Source: Fragum whitleyi
Lineage: Eukaryota; Mollusca; Bivalvia; Cardiida; Cardiidae
Length of the DNA stretch: 64,000 bases
Reading direction: 5' to 3'
Assembly (NCBI GenBank): GCA_948146395.1
Contig: OX411556.1
Location: 3,285,001 to 3,349,000, forward strand
The translations under genes were made by a program, and so were the position numbers. Shown here one piece after another: positions 48,301 through 60,300 of the stretch. Below the pieces are notes generated by a model, which was given only the letters and a program-made list of their open reading frames with translations, was not told where the DNA came from and searched no databases. Every line of letters starts with the position of its first letter. The first letter of the stretch is position 1.

Positions 48301-51300
48301 ACAACATACGAGGTTCGACAAAGGATCCAACACTTTCTGTTACGGTTTCTTGCCGGGAAATATATGGCGATATATTCCCGGCTAGAAAATATTAAGTCAC
48401 CTGAGCCGAGGGCGAGGGCTGACAACAAATCGTGATATACCCCGACAAGAACAGGGAGTAGTGACGTCTTAAAAGTTCATCCTGCGCTGTTCTGATATGA
48501 AAGCGACCGTAGTTGAACCTGCGAGGAAGTTAGCACATTTAATGCACAGAAAGGTAAAATTGATAGGTATTTATTAGAATTTTCATCATTGTTTATTTGT
48601 ATGTCATTAATTGACATGCTTTTTATTGTGGCAGCATGTGTTTACTACGGTGTTATCAGCGAAGCAAGAAAATTACGGCTGCCATTAAAGGTTAGAATTT
48701 TTGTCTATTTACTTGGCGAGGCGCATTTGGGAAACTTTGAAGTGAAGCCTCTACCTGAGCGGCCATAGGTCTATATATCAACGTTTGTCATGTCAGCATT
48801 AACCAATGTAAATGTAAGAATCTTTTTAGCAACATAATTAGTATCATTTGAATTTAGTTGTGCCTATACGCATTCGTAATTTGTGAATGAATAGCATGCA
48901 TTTGGAAGAATTTTCAATCATAAAAAAGGGAAAGATTGGCTGCTTAATTTCATTTGTTTAAAGAAAATAACTGCCATGCAAATACAAAGACACTATCTGT
49001 TGTAATATTTAATGTTTGGCATCTTAGAACAGGTTTTTAAGAAGTATTACAGGAAGTTTTTAAAATCATGATAGCCTGCATAGACTTCAGAGCAGAGTCA
49101 GGATCGTTAAGGTAGTGGAACCTAAATAGATCCGCAACATTTCGAAACACATGGTCTTTCACTATGTTAATCAAGGAAACCTCGGTTAACATTGTTAAAG
49201 AGATTACTTCCGAAACGTTGCGGAAGTATTACGGGTCTAATACCACAAAGTTTGACATTACGACATAGTTCTTATGGTTTGGACGATAAGGGAGTTTTGT
49301 AATTTAATATCAATCTAAATTGATGGAGGCGATGGTTCTGTAATGGCGCCTTTTTAAAGCAATTATTCTGTCCAACTCACTTTTCGTAGATTTCGACCTC
49401 GTATTTAAGCCTCACTGGAATTCGTCTCTCAAAAATATCATTATCTGGATTTATATCTTGATACGCCTGAAAAGCCTGTACACGAATCTTAAAGAAGAAA
49501 GAAAATTAACATTAGAATTGGGAAATTAATAGCATAATTCATTCGACCCAATTCTATGAACAAGAAAGCTTGCCATGGATCACGCATAAATTAAATATCA
49601 TGAATTTCGGATATCAGTTTCGGCTGCGTATTGAAAATATACAAGTCATAAAATTTATCAATAATTGTTTTGGAATTCATACTCATTGTTCCTTAGTTCG
49701 AGTAAGAAGTGATTGGTCCCTTTTTACTAAACTTCTGACGACAAAAGTAATCGTAAGGCGAAATCACAAATCGTACCTGGTGTTTTCATTCATTGTTAGA
49801 TTCTGTCGTGCAATATCTTATTAGAATCATATTCCAAGTGCATGGCAGAATTCCAGGTCTAGTTACTACTGTAGAGTCAACTTTAATTTTGACTTACGAA
49901 AAAAAAGATCATAAGATGTAAAGTAAAAGAGGCCTCAGTTAACCAAATGTATGCGAGCTCGTGTTCCAAAGCGGTCATTTCGCAATGAGTAAAAGTCGTA
50001 AGTGATCTTTCAAAACCTCTGTACAGACCCCTTTCATTATAATTCGAAATGCATTTTGTATGGTTAGATGAAGATTCCTACGAACTAGCTTAAAATTAAC
50101 CTAAATGAATAATAAGAATCGTGACTTTTTTGGACTCTAATGTGAGATTGCACTCTTTCGCTTGTGATGTTATTTACTTACATCAATGTAGTCTTTCATG
50201 GTGTCAATTTTATTTCCTATAAGTAGAGTTTCGCGTGAAATATCGAAGTGGGCTGACACCTTGAAGTTCTCGTTTTGTCTCATTTTGATATTGTCCGCCG
50301 AGCAGTTAAACAGGGTGACACCATCCAGTTTATTTGATTTGCATGTTGCCCCAATTATACCCGCACTGGATCTGAAAAACCGGAACGAAAGTACAATTTA
50401 GCCCTTAAAGTGATTATGACCCACAGGCCGGTGAAAATAACACATACTTACAAAGAAACTAACGAACCTACACCAAAGTGAGACAGTGGTAAATACAATA
50501 AAATACGGATATCTCGAAATACCAGGGACCAAAGTATTAGTATGTTCCTCGTTTTAACCGCCTGTAAGTGGGCTCTGAAAATTCATGAACTCTGCAAGGA
50601 AAGTAGAGCAAAAACTGTTTACGAGAGGTAGCTATTTCCAAAGGCTAAGATTGAAACATGAGATGAAATTCATTCTTCCATGTTTCCAATTTCTACTAAA
50701 AAAAAAAAGTCCGCCGTTATCAGAAACAGCCACGTTCATTTGGCGTCATTTTAGTGTAATTGGTGTAGTGAATGAGTATTTTATTGCAACGGACTTCAGA
50801 TCTTCTGCTTTCTTATATCAATATTTGTAGGCTTATTTTAATCCATTGTCGTTGATGAGATTATAAAAATAATACTTGCCTATGCCATTTTAAATCAGCA
50901 TTTACCTCCTTAGTAAAGTTGGCCCTGTATGAGAAGTTGACTAGGTTTGTAATCTCTGTCTCTACCTGTATTAAATAGAGGATAAACCGGTGAAATTATC
51001 AAAATGATAAACTAATTGTAGCCCTGTTTGAAAAGTTGACTAGGTTTGTAATCACTGTTTCTACCTGTATTAAAAAGAGGATAAACCGGTGAAATTATCA
51101 AAATGTTAAACAAATTGTGGCCCTGTATGAGAAGTTGACCAGGTTTGTTATCTCTGTTTCTACCTGTATTAAAAAGAGGATAAACCAGTGAAATTATCAA
51201 AATGTTAAACTAATTGTATAGAAAGTTGATCTCTGCATTTGTGTATAGAATATCACTGAATTGGATTAAGGTTATTAGTTTTGCCATCACATAGAGGATA

Positions 51301-54300
51301 ATCGTTTGTTTCAGTTTAAGATCTCTTTATATTGCATTGAGTGAATAGCTAAAGCTATATTTTCACGAGTTGCAGAGCCACTCGTGAAATTATAGTTTTT
51401 ATTGTTCAAAAAATGAATTATCAATCGATCTTACCCGAAATGCATACTATTACATGTATTCTATTTCTTTAATGCAAACAGGCAGTGATATGACTAAACT
51501 GCTATTAAAAGGTCACATTCAAACAAATATAAATTACGTTACCTGAAGTATATCAGCTAGATCTACATATATTGGTGTATCTTCCATCACAATTACAGCA
51601 TTACTACCCACACGACCACCGATCAAACTCATCTCCACAGATGTATCCAGGTCTGATGAACATTTCTCAGCACTCTCACATTTTATATCAAACTCAATCT
51701 GAAAAAAGAATATGGTTGCTTTGTTGATTTATTTACGAATTTTGCATTTCTCAGTCCAATATATCTATTGCACAAGAAAGAGGCTTTGTCGAGCCTTTAT
51801 CCGTTTCGTTGTTTTTATTTAAATTGCGTATTTATTAACATATATATTTTGACATATTGAATTTTTTTTCGTTATTTTTGTTATGGATTCATTGGTCCCA
51901 TCCTTGTACACATATTTACAAAGCATAGAAACAAAAATGTAATACTATAATAATAGAGCCCGGGCGAGTACTCTAGTACCCGGGTAGGGTAACGTTCCTT
52001 CCTGAGCCCTTAATTATTGCGCGTTACCCGATCACTATATAAGCACTGTGTAGCATTTTGGATCAACTTAAGAAAGGAATTGAAGACTATTTAAAACCAT
52101 AGGGGACCGAAATACCCCCCCCCCCCCCTTCAACACCACCATATAGACCAATATTATTATTGGTCTATATGGTAGTAGGGGGGATAATTTTGGACCCCTA
52201 TGCTTAAAATAGTCTTAAATTCTATCCTGAAATTTATTTCCTTAGGTTCCCACGTATTTATATCAGATAGTTTTGGGAGTCCTTGGAACATATTTCCGAG
52301 TCATAAACTGGCAACGCGTATTGCACTTAAAACCATGCTGGAATTCGTATGTTCGAATTCTCCCGACAGAAATTCTGGATCCGCATTTGAATTCAGTTGA
52401 TTAAATAAATATATGGACAGTAATCATCGAGTTCTCGAGTACCCGCGGTAACGACATCTCCGGTATTCGGGTATAAATTTTCTATTGGTCAAAGCTCTAA
52501 TACACAGCCATTTTGATTAGCATGAAATTAAAACTTACATGATTATACTCCACTGAGATCAGAGGTGCGTTCGTTACAGCAAGGTGAAAAATCCATCTAA
52601 ATTAGATTTTTAAGACGTCGTAATGAACGATATTCAATATTTTGAGTGAAAATGTTCGACGTCGCCATGACTATTCGTTTTAAGCCAATGCAAAACCATC
52701 TTCGTTTCCTCATTGAGATATCTTAAGATTCTTATTGAGCCGCTTAAAAATCTCGCTCTACCGAACGCTTTATCTTACAAATCTTAATAAGAATCTTAAG
52801 ATTCTCGCTCTAACGAACGCACCTCATAAATTTCGATTTGTGGGTTGACTATTGTCAGAATGTCAACGCCGTTTGTTCTATAACGTATCTATCCTTTTCT
52901 TGAATTTATGTTACCAGTTTGTATACATTACCGAATGCAAATTAAAACAAGGGCTCCGCCTACGGAGGCCTACTCTCGGATGTTGGGTGCTGGATAGTGG
53001 GTAAAAAATCTAAGTCGAAAAAGTGGCATAATTAGCACAAAGTTCATCTAGAGTTATCCCCCTTGATCGTATAGATTAATCTTTTGATAGTGTACATATC
53101 TAGTTTGCCTAGTTTCAAGTGAACGTCTTCAGTAGAACCAGAGATATCACAAAATGTCAAAGTTTTCGCAAGACAACGGCGAATTCAAGGCTATAGCAAT
53201 ACCTCGGGTTTTCTCCGAAAACAGCCGAGATAAAAATCATCGGCATTATTTTAACCATCCCACCAATTATTGTATTGTAAACTCACGTCTGCCGTGACTG
53301 GTTCTCCCGAGTCGTTATGTAGGATAGGATCAAGTAAGTCGAAGTTATCGGCGTTATTTTCAATGAGCTCGTATTTTCCTTCCACTCGAACTTTCTTCCA
53401 AGCATCTCTGGGTTCTGTTTTATTTTTGTACTTCTACAAAAGGGTGAACAGATGATTGTGAACAAATGATGGTCAAATAAACTCCAAAGCAAAAACACTT
53501 CTGAAATAATGATAGTCTGGGTCTCTGTAATGTCAAATGCCAAACGTTGTTAGGTAGAACAATGCTGTTCTATAGTGGCTATGAATTAAAAGTAATACAA
53601 TGGCATTTTAGGAAGAAGAATCGGATTGTAATTGTATTCAAAATTGTTTGAAAATTGACCTAAATAACAAAGTAAAAAACCAATGAGATAATTGAAAAAG
53701 CTTACGTGCTATTAAACAATTACTAGCAATATATATCATAATATTAAAAGCGAGAAATCAAATTTCCAAATATTGTGCAACAATAAACTACAATAGATTT
53801 AATGGGATGCACAGTATCAAACATGGCCTATTTCGGGCTTTTGAATGAAACCTCTGATAGACATAGGAGATAAATCTAAAAAAAACGTCAAAATCACTAG
53901 CTTTTCAGTTCTGGAAATGATATTTTTCAAGTATTACATTTATAGAGTATTATCAACTGTTTATTTCTGATATGAAAAATATTTCACGAGAATGCGTTAT
54001 TAGGCGTTAAAAAACGAGTCCGAAGGACGAGTTTTTAAACAGCCAAAATAACGTATTTTTTAATGAAGTTGTTGATGTCATCATTTTTAGTGATTTTGAG
54101 CGTTTTCTAATTGTTTATGGTATGAATGAATGAAGCGTCAGTTTCACGATGTTATTGACAGTACCTTGTTTCTAAGTAAAATATTGAAAAAATAATGTAT
54201 ATTGTGACCGACATTACAGTTTAGAACATTGTGAAATTGACTAAGTAAATGGTATTGGAATGGTTTTGGAATGTAATTGCATGATCGAGAGGAATGAGTT

Positions 54301-57300
54301 TTGAATGAAATTAAAGGAGGTAATCAAATATCGCTACTTTTGTTCAAGACGAACATAGTAGCGATATTTATTACCTCTTTTTAATAGAATTTGTGTAAAA
54401 GTTCTTTAAATTGATTTTATGTCTTTCCGAACCAATAGGACGCTTCCAAATACAATAAAGTCAATGAAATCATTTTTTCCTATCATTTTTTGTTTTGATT
54501 TTTGTCACTGATCTAGTATTTTTAGTGATTTTGGAACGTTTTTGAATGGTTTGAGTGTGTGTTTAGAATGAATAAATGGAGCGTTGATTTAGTTTAGCGA
54601 CTTCAAATGCTTTTGATCGGAATGAGAGTTAATTTCACAATGTAACTTATGTACACATTACTACCTACCAGGACATCAAGAATGTAAGTTCGAGTATTCA
54701 AAGAGTCGACTGTAATGGTGAAATTCTCGCTCAGCGTACTCTCACTGTTGTTTCTGAACACCACTCGACTAACACCACCCTCGCTGGATTTAAACAACGT
54801 GTCAGCTTCCAACGTCCAGGAAATGGCTGAAAGGCAATATTTAGACATGATTAACTTTTAAAACTCTACATTAAGGATACATATAGAAGATAATCGTTTG
54901 TTTCAGTGTAAGAGCGATTCATATTTCATTGAGTGAACAACCAACGCTTTATTTTCACGAGTGGCAATATAACTTGTTGTTCACGAAATGAAATATTTAT
55001 CGATCTTACTCGAAAAACAAACGATTTTTCTATTTCTTTAATGAAAAATGCGGCAAAATATGAAAATTGGAAGACAAACTTTCTTAAAACGCTTCATTTT
55101 CACATAGTTGCTATGCAAGGTTCATTGTGACGCCCATTATTTGGCCCCGACTAGGTGACGTCAGATAGTTTGAACGCAAGTGGAGTATAAGTCTTTTGAT
55201 AATTTCACTGGTAAGGTGAGTTAACCAAATTGATAATATACCGTTAATCCTCGATAAGCCATCGAAACGCATTAAAGAAATAGACTTTACACCACTGTCA
55301 TGATCACCGATTTCCTCACCGATTTCCTTTTTAAAAAGGAGGACCCCGATGGCTGCACTCATCCTTTCCGACTATTTGTCTCCCACCAATGGGTTGATAA
55401 TCGTAGACCTATGTGGGATAGCAGCTAGAGGCTAGGAAATGATGTGATGGTAGTACTGGTGTGAGAAATACCATGAATCCGTTTTTAGGTGATCCTGTCG
55501 CCGCGATATGACTGCAATAATGTTAAAAGCGGCATAAAACCCCATTCAATAAAACAAACAATCAAACAAATTTTTAAATAGGCGCTAGGGCCTTGTCTGT
55601 TTACAACAGTGGTGTCACTATTTGAATCATATTCAAACCTGTTTCCTGGAGGTCTTTAGAACTCTTCCCTGGACCCTCAAGTTCGAATGTTACTTGGAGA
55701 GTAAAACAGAGCATGCCTCCCCTAGAGCACGGTAAGCTCTCCGGTAATAGAGGTATGGGGTTTGGAGTCAGGGTGAGGTCACCAGATATCTTCACGATTG
55801 GTCTAGTACGGAACATTAAAGCTGCATCGGACACTTGAGCACCAACTAATAAGTCTGAAATATATGAGCCAGAGCGTGAGATAAATAAATAAAACTAAAA
55901 AAAAAAAAATTCCAACAATTTCAAATGTACGCAAAGCAAAGACTCTGGCCAGTCTGTGCATCCGCACAGTCTGACCAGAGTCTTCACTATACGATTTATA
56001 GATAGATAAGGTCTCAAAGTACTTGCAGACAGTTGGACAATCTTCTACCTGTAATTTGTAACTACCTAGGCTGCTAAATAATTTCACTCCACCCAGATGT
56101 CAAATTGTTTGAAATGTCACGCACAGGCTCATGTCAAAAAGGTACACTATCTTTCAGAAAAATTCCCCACTGCTTACAGTTTGCTTACATTGATCATTAG
56201 AGTATAATGGCGGATCCAGATACTTATTAAGATGAGACTAAAGTTAAATAACTCATGTCTATCACAATAATTTGATTTCGGGATTAACACTTTTTTACTA
56301 ATCAGAGGGGCTTGGTTCCCAACCACTTTCTCTGTCGGATACGTGAATGAATCACAAGTTTTAATACAGAGCTACAATTAGTTACATCGTGAAATTGTCA
56401 TTCATTTCAATCAAAATATTTCTAAATAACTCACCCAGCGCTCCATTCATCCCAAACACTCTCTCAAACCACTCAAAAACTCTCCAAAATCACTAAAAAG
56501 ACGAGATCAGTATTTTCACTCAAGATAAAAATGGCAATTTTACAGAAAAAAATGAAATTGTGAGCGTCTGGATGGTTCTTGAAGAAATATGAAGCTATTT
56601 ATAGAACATTTATGAGTATTTTATAAAAAGGGAGGTAATAAATATCGCTAGTTTGTTCATTCTGAACAAAATTATCGATAGTGGATTACCTCCCTTTAAT
56701 TTCACCCAAAACTCACACATCGCACTCATTCAAATTCATTCCAAAAGCTTTTCAAAATCATTCACATCATTTTTGTCACGATGTTATTAACTGTATACCT
56801 GGATACCCATTATCGTCAATATCTTCATCTCCATATAAACTCCAGCCAAATCCACGTAATCCATTGTCAACACCGCCACCTAAGGAATCAAGGAGTTATT
56901 TGAATAGATTGTTGGTCCGAAATTAGCTACTATATTTAAACAAAAAAATACGAAAACATAACAAGTCTTCATCACCTCAAAAGATCTCGAGTCCACCTCA
57001 AAATGTCTGATTTCAATATTTCAAACGACTGAAGCATGTTACAGTAGGATGTTAAACAGACCCCGAAAACAAATTTATTTAGGATGCATAGAACTATATA
57101 AACTCTTTATAAGTTGGCCAACACTAGCTTAACCGACGTAGTATGGTGACAAACAACCACTTCAATGCACATTATTCATAGACTACAATTACCACGTTCT
57201 TGAATGTTTTTCCATGAATGAAAGAGATTTCTAGGTAAATTAGGCCACGATTTGTTTCTTTTGATAAACGTTGGAAATAATAAGATTTATATTACTGTCT

Positions 57301-60300
57301 GTGTGTAATTCTCGTGTGTTTTGTTTAGAATCTATGACAGACAAAAGCCAATAAAGATATATATAATACGTACTTAGTGTTTTGTATGAAAAAAAATATC
57401 TAACGAGGTTGGGAGAATTGATCATTGTCAAGGCTCTGCCGAGACAATTATTAATTCTCACAACCGAGTTAGATATTTTTTCATACAATACACTTAGTAC
57501 GTATCATATTTATCTTATAACCTCTGTTTGTCTTGTTTTCGTCAATGTTTCTAACTGAAATGCAAGTTTCTAAAAATAACTGCATGATATTATTGTTCTA
57601 AAAATAACTATGTAATATCATAAAAAATATCATACGGGATGTTATCATACGGATATTTGTATAGTTATAAGATAAATGACAATAATTCCCTAACAATATA
57701 CATTGAATATGCCAAACATTTGAATAGCATCCTTTTAGCAGGAATGCCTGTGCATTCTCACTTCTTTAGGAAAGACTTTGAAAAAGAACTATTGGGTTAC
57801 ATCCAACGTTACACCGTTCGTCAATGTATTAGTATTTATGGAACAAAAATGACACGCATACCTAGGATGTCTAATGAAAATTTGGCCTCCATAATACAAG
57901 CACAAAGACGCGCGTCATTAATGGATGTACACTGCTCTTTCACCATTGTCGTACGGAGCATCGATATCTAACATACTTTTTACGTAAATATATCGATATC
58001 TCTGTGTGAAACAGTTGTAACTGCCTATAAAAGTATAGGCAGTTACAACTGTTTCGAGCTGAGCCATCGATATGTGATTCTCTTAGACAAATTATCCTCT
58101 ATAACACAAGATACAATGAACAGTCACCTGCTTGTTTACGGTTATCTACGTATGGAGTACAGATATCTAGACTCAAAAACAAATACTGAGATCCACTATG
58201 AGAATTTGTCCTCCAAAATACAAGCACAATGTGCATGATGTGTGTCCACGATAGGTATACACTGCTCCTTTATCATTATGTTTATATAGGGGTCGTTAAT
58301 TATCATATATGTAACAAAAATACCTGTTATTCTCTGTGAGAATTTGTCCTCCATAATACAAGCACAAGATGCATGTCCATAAGTATTTTGTGCTCATTTT
58401 TACTGTCTTTATACGGCGGTCGTTAACTAACATATCTTACATAAATACCTGTTATTCTCTGTGAAAATTTGTCCTCCATAATACAAGCACAAGATGCACG
58501 ACCATAAGTATTTTGTGCTCATTTTTACTGTCTTTATACGGAGGTCGTTAACTAACATATCTTACATAAATACCTGTTATTCTCTGTGAGAATTTGTCCT
58601 CCATAATACAAGCACACGATCCGTGTCCATGATAGATATATACCGCCCCTTTACCATTGTCTTCATACGGAGCCCCGATGGCGACATCTGTAAACATACA
58701 TAAATGTAAATTAAAAGACTTATGGTAACATCTTAGTTTTATGCTTATTTATGTATCATTTTTAACGAACGGACGAAAGACAACAACGGGCACATAATAA
58801 TATTCCCATTAATTTATGGGAAAATTGCTTCGGTATATATCTTTTTTTATTTTAATTACATTTGTCAACACATTTTATCAATTCTAGCAAACTAACCACG
58901 TAAAGCGAAAAGAGAGGATACTTTGCCAACTTTGAGAATATCTATGCGAAATTCTTTGTGTGCTACCATCAAAATACCTAATTACTCAAAATCGTATTAA
59001 TCGGTTTATTTTTTCATAAATTAATATTGTAAATAAGCTATTGGCTTTGTGAACCTAGCGCTGAAATTTAGTTACCATTTATTCCATCCCAGTTAAGGTC
59101 GCCTGCAGAGGAAATACTTGTTCCAAAGCGAGCGAATTCTGTATAGCTTTTGTACATCGGGTCACTGGCTCCACCGGATAGAATGGCAATTGGTCCACAG
59201 GCAGTCTGAAATTGAGAATTATCACGCAATTTGAAAATCAACGTCCAGGGCTGAACGAATTTTATAACTACAGATGAATTAAGTGGTGATTACTAAAGGT
59301 AATGAAGTTATATATATATATAATACATACTTAGTGTTTTGTATGAAAAAAGTGTCTTACGAGGTTGGGAGAATTCATAATTGTCGAGGCTCAGCCGAAA
59401 CAATTATCGAAACCCATAACCGAGATAAATATTTTATCATACAATACACTAAGTAGGCATTATATTCATCTAAAATCTCTATTTGCCTTACTTTCGTCGA
59501 TGTATCTAATAGAAATGTAAGTTTCTAAAAATAACGGCATCATGTCATTGTTCTAAAAATATTAATGTGATATTTTATAAAATTCGGACACTTGTATAGT
59601 TATAAGATAAATTGTAATATCAATTCCAGCCTAATATCAAGTTCTGTACAGAACAAACAAAAAAAAAAAAAAAAAAAAACAAACAAAAAAACACACACAC
59701 ACACACAATCGAATATTTTCTTTTTTAGAGAAAGATAAAAGTTTGTGAATTCCTCGGGAAGCCTGTGAAAAAGGTCAATACTCGGATCCAAAAGTGAAGA
59801 GAATTTAAAAGTGAAAATTGTTTCAATCACCGCATACAGAATTAATAAGATAGCACTATGTTTCTTTTCCTTTCAATGATTTTTTTAACCATGAACACGA
59901 AACAAAGATAGATAGCTAAGAATCAGTTGAAACTAGTTGATTTAAGTTTGGAGCTTCCCAAAAGAAAGACATCTGCCCTGCGTTCAGGATGACAAAGCGG
60001 TTCGAACAGTTCGCCAATTATACCCCGCTTTGCACGTACACTTGCGTGCAAAGCGGGGTATAATTGGCTTACTGTTTGCACCGCTTTGTCATCCTGAACG
60101 CAGTGCTGAATCCGCGTACGAGAAACAAAATAAAACAAACAAACCTGGCCCTGCATAGTATAAACAAACACTCGTCCCTCATCTACAGATTTCCCAGAAT
60201 AATATGGCGCCCCAACAAAAATCTCCTCCGATCCGTCACCCGTTACGTCCAGAGTATAGACCACGGCCCCAAATTTAGTCCCAACTTGCAGCCTCTCTAG

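Noticed and set aside
56681..56926. 81-codon plus-strand frame
   Set aside because: It overlaps a MITE end and runs antisense across a firm integrin exon.
57845..58690. CRISPR-like or satellite array
   Set aside because: The units are decayed copies of an adjacent integrin exon, with no uniform spacers; the context is a metazoan intron.
59600..59830. Cys/Phe-rich minus-strand frame
   Set aside because: Product of the poly-A and (CA)n tract.
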